From QHWK01 sp035259385 (GTDB lineage Bacteria > Acidobacteriota > Vicinamibacteria > Vicinamibacterales > CAVVIG01): a stretch of DNA of 64,000 nt. Shown in pieces: positions 17,286 through 25,161 of the stretch (positions are counted from its first letter, which is position 1; every line of letters begins with the position of its first letter). The position numbers and the translations under genes were made by a program. The stretch lies in NCBI GenBank assembly GCA_035259385.1, contig DATFWL010000443.1, positions 1 through 64,000 of the forward strand, read 5' to 3'. A model generated the notes under the pieces. The model saw only the letters and a list, made by a program, of their open reading frames with translations, was not told the DNA's origin and did no database searches.

Positions 17286-18225
17286 ATGGTCGGTCGGGAT
17301 CGCGATCGTGCTGCTCGCGATCGTGCTCGCGTTCGCGGCGCCGTCGTATTTCTCGGCTGGAAATCTCCGCGACCTGTTTCTCGTCAACATGCCGGTCCTC
17401 GTCGCCGCAGTCGGCACGATGCTGGTCATTCTCAGCGGCGAGATCGACATCTCGGTCGGTTCGGTCTTTGCGATCTGCAGCGTCGTCTCCGGCGTGGTCG
17501 CCAAGAGCGGCGTCCCGGTGCCGGTTGCCGGCGCCGCGGCCTGCGCGGCCGGCGCCGCGCTCGGTGCCATGAATGGCGCGCTGGTCGCGTACGGACGGAT
17601 CCCGTCAATCGTCGCGACGCTCGCCGCGATGGTGGCGCTGCGCGACGGGCTGCGGTGGAGCACACAGGGGGCGTGGATCGCAGACCTGCCGCAGCGGTTT
17701 CAGTACCTCGGCCTGACGCAGCCGCTGTTCCCGATCGTGGCCGCCGCAATCGTGACGACGCTTGTCGCGGCAATCGCCTGGACGATGCGCCATGTTGCGG
17801 CCGGCCGGGCGGTGTACGCGACCGGCTCCAGCGCCGAGGCGGCGCGGCTGGCTGGCATCGACACTGCCGCCGTGAAGCTGGCGGTGTTCACGACTGCCGG
17901 GACGCTCACCGGGCTCGCGGCGCTGCTGAACTCCGTCCGGTTCAATCAGATTCCGAGCAACACCGGGCTCGGGCTCGAAATGAAGGTGATCGCCGCCGTC
18001 GTGGTCGGCGGAACGGCGATCACCGGTGGACGGGGTACATGTGCCGGGACGCTGCTCGGCGTGATCCTGCTGGGCGCGATCGGACCGGCATTGACATTCC
18101 TTGGCGTCAGCGCCCAGTGGGAGCGCGCGCTGCAGGGGGCGATCATCCTCGCCGCGGTCACGGTCGACGCCGCGCGACTTCCGCGCGGCGCGCGGCTGGC
18201 GCGCACGAGCACCGCCGGTGTCTAG
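17275..18225 (+). CDS. sugar ABC transporter permease 1 (CUT2 family)
   Basis: 316 residues, ATG 17275, overlapping the ATPase gene by 11 nt. About eight hydrophobic helices are visible, with the family signatures LSGEIDISVGSVFAI near helix 2 and VVVGGTAITGGRGTCAGTLLGVILLG near the C-terminus, the site that contacts the ATPase. It is an inner-membrane subunit that partners with the next gene. Order and overlaps match a Rhizobium-type rhamnose importer (RhaSTPQ), supporting rhamnose as cargo; the neighbouring rhamnulokinase and aldolase are the main argument. Confidence 0.88.
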   Translation: MRREWSVGIAIVLLAIVLAFAAPSYFSAGNLRDLFLVNMPVLVAAVGTMLVILSGEIDISVGSVFAICSVVSGVVAKSGVPVPVAGAAACAAGAALGAMNGALVAYGRIPSIVATLAAMVALRDGLRWSTQGAWIADLPQRFQYLGLTQPLFPIVAAAIVTTLVAAIAWTMRHVAAGRAVYATGSSAEAARLAGIDTAAVKLAVFTTAGTLTGLAALLNSVRFNQIPSNTGLGLEMKVIAAVVVGGTAITGGRGTCAGTLLGVILLGAIGPALTFLGVSAQWERALQGAIILAAVTVDAARLPRGARLARTSTAGV

Positions 18226-20224
18226 CCGGGCGCTGGTCGGCGCGCTCGCCTTGGAAATCGCGATCTTCGGCCTGATCGCGCCGAACTTCCTGACGGTCGC
18301 GAATTTCTTCGAGGTCACGCGGCTCGGCGTCGAGGTGGGGCTGCTCGCGATCGCGATGACGCCGATCGTCGTCACCGGCGGCATCGATCTGTCGGTGGGC
18401 GCGATGATCGGGCTCGCCGCGGTCATGTTCGGCGCGGCGTCGCGCGACTGGGGCCTGTCGTCGGCGGCAGCGGCCGCGGTTGCGCTCGCGATCGGCGTCG
18501 CCGGCGGCGCGCTGAACGCAGTCCTGATCGCGGCGCTGAACGTGCCGCCGCTGATCGTCACGCTCGCGTCGTTGTCGCTGTTCCGCGGGCTCGCCGAAGG
18601 GGTCACGCGCGGTGCGGTGAACTACTCGGGCTTCCCGCCGTCGCTGCTGCGCCTCGGCCAGGGTTACGTCTGGGGCGTCGTGCCGACGCAGTTCCTGCTG
18701 TTCGTGGCGATATTCGTCGCCTACGTCGTGCTGCTGCATCGCTCGATCATCGGGCGCGCCTGGTACGCCATCGGATTCACGGCGGCCGGGGCGCGCTATG
18801 CCGGCCTTCCCGTTGCGCGCCGCGTCGGGTTGGCCTACGTTCTCTCGGGACTCGTCGCCAGCATCGCGGCGGTCGTGTACGTCGCGCACCTCGGCCAGGC
18901 GCGAGCCGACGCCGGCACGGGGTACGAGCTCGACGCGATTGCCGCGGTCGTGCTCGGCGGCACATCGGTGTTCGGCGGCCGCGGCGGCCTGTGGGGTACG
19001 CTCGGCGGCCTGACGACGATCGCCGTCCTGCAGAATGGACTGCACCTGGCGGCGCTCCCATCCGAGCTGATCGGCGTTCTCGTCGGCACGCTGCTCATTG
19101 TCACCATCGCGCTCGATCGATCGCGGCGCGGCGGCGCGGCCGCCGTGGCGGCCGCTGGAGAGGAAGAACTCGACGTGAGGAATTCGCAGGTCGCCGTCCT
19201 GTGCGCCACCGTGATCGCCGGCTCGCTGATCGTCGCCGGCACGAACGTGTGGCTGGTGCGTTCGATCACGCCGCTCACCGGGGGAGCGGCCGCGGGAGGC
19301 GCGCCCGCCAGCCGCTCGCATCGGCCGGTGATTGCGGTGATGCCGAAGGCCAAGGGCGATCCGTATTTCGTGAGCTGCCGCGCCGGCGCCGAGGAAGCGG
19401 CGCAGGAGCGCAACGTCGATCTCATCTGGGACGGGCCGACCAGCCTGGACGCGGCGAAGCAGAACGAGCTCGTCGAGAACTGGATCACCCGCGGCGTGGA
19501 CGCGATCGCCGTGGCGGTCGAGAACCGCGCCGCGATCTCGACGGTGCTGCGCAAGGCGCGCGGGCGCGGCATTCGCGTGTTGACCTGGGACGCCGACGCG
19601 GAGCCCGACGCGCGCGACTTCTTCGTCAACCAGGCGACCTCGGAGGGCATCGCGAACGCGCTGACCGACGAGGCGGCGCGGCTGCTCGGCGGCAGCGGCG
19701 AGTTCGCGATCATCACCGGGGCGCTGACCGCCGCGAATCAGAACGAGTGGATTGCGTTCATCAAGAAACGCGTGGCGGAGAAATATCCGCGACTGACGCT
19801 CGCGACGATCCGTCCGAGCGACGACGACCGCGACAAGGCGTTCGCCGAGACCCAGACGATCCTGAAGGTCTATCCGGCGGTGAAGCTGATGATGGCGATC
19901 TCGGCGCCGGCGGTGCCGGGGGCGGCCGAGGCGGTGCGCCAGGCGGCACGAACCGATGTGCGGGTGATCGGGCTGTCGCTGCCGAACATCAACAAGCCGT
20001 ACGTCCACAGCGGCGTCGTGCAGACCGTCGTGCTGTGGAACACCCGCGACCTCGGCTACCTCGCCGTCTATGCCGCTGCGCTCGCGGTGGACTCGAAAAT
20101 CGATCAAGGGGCGAGGTCGCTCCAGGCCGGCAGGCTGGGGGCGATCGACATCCGCGGATCGGAAATCATCCTCGGGCCGCCGCTGTTGTTCGACAAGGAG
20201 AACATCGATCGGTTTGATTTCTAA
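18218..20224 (+). CDS. sugar ABC permease 2 fused to its substrate-binding protein
   Basis: 668 residues from GTG 18218, overlapping permease 1 by 8 nt. Residues 1-305 are a second CUT2 permease (VTGGIDLSVGAMIGLAAVM; VVLGGTSVFGGRGGLWGTLGG). After an Ala/Gly/Glu linker, a hydrophobic anchor (QVAVLCATVIAGSLIVAG, about residues 324-341) leads into a periplasmic-binding domain, residues about 370-668 (IAVMPKAKGDPYFVSCRAGA; ENWITRGVDAIAVA; KVYPAVKLMMAISAPA). In other bacteria these are separate genes. An in-frame GTG at 19175, preceded by GGAGAGGAAG (19157-19166), could also start the binding protein alone (349 residues). Confidence 0.85.
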   Translation: MSSRALVGALALEIAIFGLIAPNFLTVANFFEVTRLGVEVGLLAIAMTPIVVTGGIDLSVGAMIGLAAVMFGAASRDWGLSSAAAAAVALAIGVAGGALNAVLIAALNVPPLIVTLASLSLFRGLAEGVTRGAVNYSGFPPSLLRLGQGYVWGVVPTQFLLFVAIFVAYVVLLHRSIIGRAWYAIGFTAAGARYAGLPVARRVGLAYVLSGLVASIAAVVYVAHLGQARADAGTGYELDAIAAVVLGGTSVFGGRGGLWGTLGGLTTIAVLQNGLHLAALPSELIGVLVGTLLIVTIALDRSRRGGAAAVAAAGEEELDVRNSQVAVLCATVIAGSLIVAGTNVWLVRSITPLTGGAAAGGAPASRSHRPVIAVMPKAKGDPYFVSCRAGAEEAAQERNVDLIWDGPTSLDAAKQNELVENWITRGVDAIAVAVENRAAISTVLRKARGRGIRVLTWDADAEPDARDFFVNQATSEGIANALTDEAARLLGGSGEFAIITGALTAANQNEWIAFIKKRVAEKYPRLTLATIRPSDDDRDKAFAETQTILKVYPAVKLMMAISAPAVPGAAEAVRQAARTDVRVIGLSLPNINKPYVHSGVVQTVVLWNTRDLGYLAVYAAALAVDSKIDQGARSLQAGRLGAIDIRGSEIILGPPLLFDKENIDRFDF

Positions 20225-20297
20225 CCCGACGAACGCGCGTTCTTACGCCCTACGTCGATCTTGTGAGCACTCTGCATCGGACGCCAGGAGGGAAGTC

Positions 20298-21698
20298 GTG
20301 ATCGTCCGCATGGCGCGCCACATCGCTCTCGTCGGAACCCTCGCGTCGGTTGTCGGCAGCGGGATCGCCTTCGGGCAACAGACGGCCGGTATTCCGGGCA
20401 TCTCTCAACAGCAGACGCAGGCGGTCACCGAACTGACGACCGCGATCGCGCCGCCCGCGGACGCGGCAGCGGCCGCACGGGATCGCCTGATTGCAGCGAC
20501 GCTGGCTGTACCGCGAAACGCTGCGGCGACGCGCGCCGCCGCGGATGCGCTCGAGGCCGCGGAGCGCGCACTGGCAGTCGCGCGGGCCAATGCGTTTGCC
20601 GTGCTGCAATCAAGTCCGGCTCGCCTCGCGCCCGGTCAGGTCGCGGCGCTCGTCGCGATCGGCGGCTCGTTTCTTCGGGCGGCCGGCCGCGGCGGAAATC
20701 CGCGTCTCACCGAAAACCAGCGCGCTGCGCTGGCCCGGATGACGTCTGAGCTGGCGGCCCTCACCGACGCCGTCACGAAGGCGCGGAGCGATGTCGTTGC
20801 CGCCAGTCTCGCGATGCCGCGCGACGACGGGTCGATCGCAGCCAGCGTAGTCGGGTTGATCCGGGCGGAAGCAACGTTGGGTGCGGCACGTTCGGAAAAG
20901 GTCGCCGCGATTCAGGGGTCGTCGAATGCGCTCACGCCGGATCAGATCGCTGCCCTCGTCGTGCTCGGCGGAACGCTGCGCACGACCGGCCTGCCGTTCA
21001 CCGAGCCCGATCCCGCCGATTTCACCGATCACGACGGCTACATTTCGCTCTTCGACGGCATGAGCCTGAAGGGATGGGACGGCAACCCGGCGATCTGGCG
21101 CGTCGAGAACGGCGCGATCGTCGGCGAGTCGACCGTCGAGCGTCCGAGCGGCAACAGCTATCTCGCGTACCGCGACCTCGACGCGCGCGACTTCACGCTC
21201 AAGCTCGAAATCAAGGCCGAGGGGAGCGGCGGCACCGGCATTCAATATCGCAGCCGGACCGGCCTGCCGTGGCTGGCGGCGATTCCGCCGAACCTGCCCC
21301 CCGTGAACCTCGCGTGGATGATGACCGGACCGCAGGCCGACTTCTGGCCGATGTCGCCGGTCTACACGGGGCAGTTCTACTCGGAGAACACGCCGATGCG
21401 CGTCCTCGCCTGGCGGGGTCAGGTGGTCGAGGGGTTCGGCGCCGCGCGCAAGCGCCTGATCGGCGCGATCGGCGATCGCCACGCGCTCGGCGCGGCCGTC
21501 AGACCGAACGACTGGAACGAGTACACCATCATCGCGCGCGGCGGCACGTGCCTTCACATCATCAACGGTCAACTCATGGCCGTGATGATCGACGACGATC
21601 CGGCTTCGTCGAACAATCAGAGCGGCGAGATCGGGATCGAGATCGAGCAGGTGACCAAGGTGTCGGTTCGGAACGTCTGGTTGAAAAAGCTGAAGTAG
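20298..21698 (+). CDS. exported DUF1080 (3-keto-disaccharide hydrolase-like) protein with duplicated helical repeats
   Basis: 466 residues; GTG 20298 is chosen because AGGAGG (20286-20291) is 6 nt upstream (ATG 20310 is 18 nt away). After a signal peptide come two Ala-rich helical repeats of about 85 residues; both contain an ATLAVPR/ASLAMPR motif and end with APGQVAALVAIGG / TPDQIAALVVLGG. The DUF1080 beta-sandwich starts near residue 242 (DGYISLFDGMSLKGWDG) and ends at NVWLKKLK. DUF1080 members act on glycosides, including 3-keto-disaccharides, outside or in the periplasm. The gene follows the ABC importer by 73 nt. The repeat region is unlike any catalytic domain I recognise. Confidence 0.75.
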   Translation: MIVRMARHIALVGTLASVVGSGIAFGQQTAGIPGISQQQTQAVTELTTAIAPPADAAAAARDRLIAATLAVPRNAAATRAAADALEAAERALAVARANAFAVLQSSPARLAPGQVAALVAIGGSFLRAAGRGGNPRLTENQRAALARMTSELAALTDAVTKARSDVVAASLAMPRDDGSIAASVVGLIRAEATLGAARSEKVAAIQGSSNALTPDQIAALVVLGGTLRTTGLPFTEPDPADFTDHDGYISLFDGMSLKGWDGNPAIWRVENGAIVGESTVERPSGNSYLAYRDLDARDFTLKLEIKAEGSGGTGIQYRSRTGLPWLAAIPPNLPPVNLAWMMTGPQADFWPMSPVYTGQFYSENTPMRVLAWRGQVVEGFGAARKRLIGAIGDRHALGAAVRPNDWNEYTIIARGGTCLHIINGQLMAVMIDDDPASSNNQSGEIGIEIEQVTKVSVRNVWLKKLK

Positions 21699-21709
21699 GC
21701 GAGGTCCGC

Positions 21710-22576
21710 ATGCGAACCACGATCACGATCGTCATGATGTTGAGTGCAATCCTGGCGCTCCACGCATCGCCGGGGAGGCTACAGGCCGCGCAGGCCGGGC
21801 GGCAGGGCGGCGGCGGCTTCAAGCAGCCGGAGCCGATCGATTTCAATGAGCACGACGGATGGACGTCGTTGTTCGACGGCAAGACGTTGAACGGCTGGTC
21901 GGGCGACGGCAACTGGCGCGTCGAGGACGGCGCGATCACGATCGAGTCCACCTGTGAGAAGCCGACTGGAACCGTCTACCTGGTGTGGAAGGGCGGCGAG
22001 GCGGCGGACTTCGAGCTGAAGCTGGAAATGAAAGGCACGGGAAACATCAATGGCGGCGTGCAGTATCGCGGGTGGATCGCGCCGAAGCCGCCGCGGCGCG
22101 GCGGACCGGGACCGGGGCCCGGCCGTGCAGGGCAGACCGGGCCGTGTCCGAGCGGGGCGGCGCGCGGAACGCCGCCAAGCGACGAGAGCGAAGCCCAATG
22201 GAACATGTGGGGCGCGCAGTACGACTTCGACGCCGCGAACCGTTACACCGGCCAGTTCTACGAGCAGTCGACCGGCCGCGGCATCGTCGCGTGGAAAGGG
22301 CAGGCGGTGCGCACCGTGCCGGGCGACGTCCGCCGTCTGGTTGCCACGCTCGGCGACCAGGCGTCGGTGGACGCGATCTACAAGCCGAACGACTGGAACC
22401 AGCTGCACATCGTCGCGATTGGCAATCAGCTGACCCACCTGCTGAACGGCCGCGTGATCTCGGTCCTGATCGACGAGGACACCCACCGCGTCCCGAAAAG
22501 CGGCATCATCGGCCTCGAGGTGGAGGCGACGGGCAAGCTGTTGGCGCGAAACATCTGGCTGAAGAAGCTTCAGTGA
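21710..22576 (+). CDS. exported DUF1080 (3-keto-disaccharide hydrolase-like) protein
   Basis: 288 residues from ATG 21710, 11 nt after the previous DUF1080 gene. The signal peptide (residues 1-25) precedes a single DUF1080 domain: HDGWTSLFDGKTLNGWSGDG, DFELKLEMKGTGNINGGVQY, YEQSTGRGIVAWKGQ, and a C-terminal ARNIWLKKLQ. A Pro/Gly-rich loop lies near residues 125-150. It is an extracytoplasmic glycan-active or glycan-binding beta-sandwich. Its paralogue next door and the fragment at 6797 suggest this organism uses several DUF1080 proteins around one sugar locus. Confidence 0.8.
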   Translation: MRTTITIVMMLSAILALHASPGRLQAAQAGRQGGGGFKQPEPIDFNEHDGWTSLFDGKTLNGWSGDGNWRVEDGAITIESTCEKPTGTVYLVWKGGEAADFELKLEMKGTGNINGGVQYRGWIAPKPPRRGGPGPGPGRAGQTGPCPSGAARGTPPSDESEAQWNMWGAQYDFDAANRYTGQFYEQSTGRGIVAWKGQAVRTVPGDVRRLVATLGDQASVDAIYKPNDWNQLHIVAIGNQLTHLLNGRVISVLIDEDTHRVPKSGIIGLEVEATGKLLARNIWLKKLQ

Positions 22577-22639
22577 GTCGAATGCGACTAAGTCCGAAGC
22601 GTTCTTTCGAATCCTCTCGATTCGGTTGAAAACGCAGGC

Positions 22640-22655
22640 CCGACAGAACTGTCGG
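22640..22655. promoter_or_regulatory. perfect palindrome CCGACAG-AA-CTGTCGG
   Basis: Seven-base arms around an AA spacer in the 267-bp gap between the DUF1080 gene and the histidine kinase. It may be an operator or a small transcript hairpin. The arms resemble, in reversed order, those of the CTGTCA-N4-TGACAG sites found later. Confidence 0.4.
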
Positions 22656-22843
22656 TGGATGGGTCGCTTTGTTACGCCGGCGCAACCGCGTTTCTTATGC
22701 AAATGCGGTTGCGAACGTCACGAAAACGTGTGAGGATCCGGCATCCAGACCAGGCCACCTATGATCTCCGCCTGTCCCGACGGTATTCGGCTCCTGCCCG
22801 TCGACCTGGCCGAGGCGTCCCGGGCGTCGCTGGTGTCTCCGCC

Positions 22844-24424
22844 ATGACTGCCTTCGCAGCTGCCAGTTGGGCAGCGATCGCGGTCGGGCTGGGCGGCCTC
22901 CTGGCGCTGATTCGCGCCCTCTATCTCCAGTGCGGGCGAGGGCGGCGCGCCGAGGCCGCGCTGGCGCAGGCCGAGCGGTGGTATCGCGGCATGCTCGATA
23001 CCCAGAGCGAACTGATCTGCCGGTTCGGTCCGGACACGACGTTGACGTTCGTCAACGAGGCGTGCTGCCGATTCTGGAAGCGCGAACGTCCCCAGCTGAT
23101 CGGCGAGCGGCTGCTCGCGGTCGTGCCCGAGGCGATGCGCTTGTCGCTGTGGGAGCAGATCGAGGCGACGCTCCAGTCCCAGCAGATCGGGACGCGGCAC
23201 TATCAGGTGGTGATGGTGAACGACACGCTCGGCTGGATGGAGTGGACGCATCATCCGATCGCCGACGCCAGCGGGTCGATCGTGGAGATTCAGGCGGTCG
23301 GCCGCGACATCACCGAGCAGCGCCGCGCCGAGCGCGTGCAGCGCGCCGCGGAAGCGAAGGCGCGGGCGATCCTTCGGGCCGGACCGGACTTGATGTTCGT
23401 GCTCTCGCCCGACGGGATCTATGTCGATTATTACGCGGCCAGCCCGGAGCACCTCTACGCGCCGCCCGATCGCTTTCTCGGCCGCAGCATCTGCGACATC
23501 ATGCCGCCGGAGCTCGCGTCGCGGTTCATGGACGCGCTCGCCCGCGCGCGCAGCGCGGCGGAGCCGGTGGTCGTCGAGTACACGCTGCCGATCGGCGGCG
23601 ACGATCGCCATTACGAAACCCGGCTGGTGGCGGACGAGCGCGGACAGATCATCAGCGTCGTTCGCGACATCACCGACCGGCGGCGCGCCGAGCTCGCGCT
23701 GGGGCAGAGCGAGGCGGTGCTGCGGATGGTGCGCGATCGCAACAAGGATCTCGCGGGACGGCTGATCGCCAGTCAGGAGATCGAGCGCCGCCGGCTGGCG
23801 CGCGAGCTGCACGACGACCTCAGTCAGAAGCTCGCGCTGCTCGCCATCCGCGTCGATCAGCTCGAGCGGACGCAGGCGATGAGCGACGCGATGGCGCTCG
23901 CGGTGCGGGAGATCTCACAGCAGACGCGTGACGTCGCGTCGGACGTTCACCGCGTCTCGCATCAGCTCCATCCATTCAAGCTCGAAGCGCTCGGCCTGGT
24001 CGCCGCGCTCGACTCGGCATGTGCGGAGATGTGGCGGCAGTACGGCGTCAGCGTCGACTTCACGCATCACGGCGTGCCGTCCGACCTACACGCCGACGTC
24101 GCGCTCTGCGTCTACCGGATCGTGCAGGAGTCGCTGCACAACGTCGCGAAGCACAGCGGCGCGACGCACGCCGCGGTCTGGCTGTCGCGCGACAGCGACG
24201 ATCTCGAGCTGCAGATTGTCGACCACGGTGTCGGCTTCCTGCCTCCTGCCGGCGAGCTCAGTGGTCTCGGCCTCGTCAGTATCCGTGAGCGCGCGAGTTT
24301 CGCAGGAGGGCGCGTCGCCATCCACTCCAGGCCGGGAGCCGGCACCACGGTCAGCGTGCGCGTGCCGATCGTGCTCACGCGGCAGGACGTCGTGTTTCCG
24401 GACGGCGACCGCCGCTCCGCCTGA
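22844..24424 (+). CDS. PAS-PAS sensor histidine kinase (HisKA_3/NarX class)
   Basis: 526 residues from ATG 22844; the frame stays open to 22655, but the upstream part is not protein-like. One membrane helix (residues 9-28) is followed by two PAS domains (about 46-160 and 172-280), the second ending VVRDITDRRRAE. The dimerisation box RLARELHDDLSQK places the phospho-acceptor at His323, with the HisKA_3 pattern used by kinases that pair with LuxR-type regulators. The ATPase part shows HNVAKHSGA (N box, Asn433) and IVDHGVGF (Asp460). No cognate regulator is adjacent; the NarL-type proteins at 27985, 33364 and 38664 are candidates. Confidence 0.88.
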   Translation: MTAFAAASWAAIAVGLGGLLALIRALYLQCGRGRRAEAALAQAERWYRGMLDTQSELICRFGPDTTLTFVNEACCRFWKRERPQLIGERLLAVVPEAMRLSLWEQIEATLQSQQIGTRHYQVVMVNDTLGWMEWTHHPIADASGSIVEIQAVGRDITEQRRAERVQRAAEAKARAILRAGPDLMFVLSPDGIYVDYYAASPEHLYAPPDRFLGRSICDIMPPELASRFMDALARARSAAEPVVVEYTLPIGGDDRHYETRLVADERGQIISVVRDITDRRRAELALGQSEAVLRMVRDRNKDLAGRLIASQEIERRRLARELHDDLSQKLALLAIRVDQLERTQAMSDAMALAVREISQQTRDVASDVHRVSHQLHPFKLEALGLVAALDSACAEMWRQYGVSVDFTHHGVPSDLHADVALCVYRIVQESLHNVAKHSGATHAAVWLSRDSDDLELQIVDHGVGFLPPAGELSGLGLVSIRERASFAGGRVAIHSRPGAGTTVSVRVPIVLTRQDVVFPDGDRRSA

Positions 24425-24501
24425 GCCCTGACGCCCAGGCGCCGCCTGGCAGCGTGGCCGTCCAGCGGCGTCGTCGCTACCTCGGTTCGCCGGCGCTGTC
24501 C

Positions 24502-24517
24502 TGCCGAAACCGCATAG
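24502..24517 (+). promoter_or_regulatory. TGCCG-N5-GCATAG element, copy 1
   Basis: TGCCGAAACCGCATAG, 33 nt before the ATG of the DUF4136 gene. Confidence 0.6.
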
Positions 24518-24550
24518 AGAATTGACAGGGCTGCACACAATGATTGGCGA

Positions 24551-25141
24551 ATGAAGAGTTCTCTTCGCGCGGCCGCAGCCCTGTCCGCAATCGTCGTCGT
24601 CGCCCTCGTCGCTACGACGCGCGCCGCCAAAGTCGATGTCAAGAGCGATCGGGACAAGCAGTTCGACTTCAGCAAGGTGAAAACGTGGTCGTGGGACCCG
24701 AAGGAGCCGGGCAAGGTGATCATGGCCCGCTCGTCCCAGGACAACTCCGCCGATGTCCAGCGTCGCTTCGGACAGACGATCCTCGACGCCATCTCCTCGG
24801 AGTTCACCCAGCGCGGACTGACCGGCGTATCGCCGCAGCCCGGTGACGTCCGTGTCTATTACTATCTGGTCGTGACTGTCGGATTCGACACGCAGACGAT
24901 GGGGCAGTTCCTGCCGGCCGTGCCCGAATGGGGCGTCGCCCCCTACGTGCCGCAGACGACGTCGTTCGACATCGTCCAGAATGGCGCGCTGGTCATCGAC
25001 GCGGTGTCGAATCAGCTCGATCGCGTGGTCTGGCGCGTCATCGGCCGTACCGAGCTCGACACCGAGCGTACGGACGACCAGCGGCGCGCCCGGATCAAGA
25101 CAGTGGTGCGCGAGCTCGTCAAGCGATTCCCGAAGAAGTAA
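24551..25141 (+). CDS. exported DUF4136 protein
   Basis: 196 residues, ATG start. A signal peptide (residues 1-25) is followed by a DUF4136 domain recognisable from FDFSKVKTWSWDP, then ADVQRRFGQTILDAISSEF, RVYYYLVVTVG and the C-terminal VRELVKRFPKK. DUF4136 proteins are small periplasmic or lipid-anchored proteins of unknown role that often form beta-rich single domains. No lipobox Cys is present here. The gene is preceded at 33 nt by the conserved 16-bp element, and its 3' end is 20 nt from the likely start of the fused transporter. Confidence 0.75.
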   Translation: MKSSLRAAAALSAIVVVALVATTRAAKVDVKSDRDKQFDFSKVKTWSWDPKEPGKVIMARSSQDNSADVQRRFGQTILDAISSEFTQRGLTGVSPQPGDVRVYYYLVVTVGFDTQTMGQFLPAVPEWGVAPYVPQTTSFDIVQNGALVIDAVSNQLDRVVWRVIGRTELDTERTDDQRRARIKTVVRELVKRFPKK

Positions 25142-25161
25142 CGCTGGCCGGAGGTGTCCTC

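Noticed and set aside
18158..20107. 649-residue minus-strand frame opposite the importer fusion
   Set aside because: Arg/His-rich reverse frame without domain signals; the plus strand is clearly coding.
22695..22710. TTATGCAAATGCGGTT, a possible further copy of the 16-bp element
   Set aside because: Only 8 of 11 conserved bases match and it does not point at a start codon on the minus strand.
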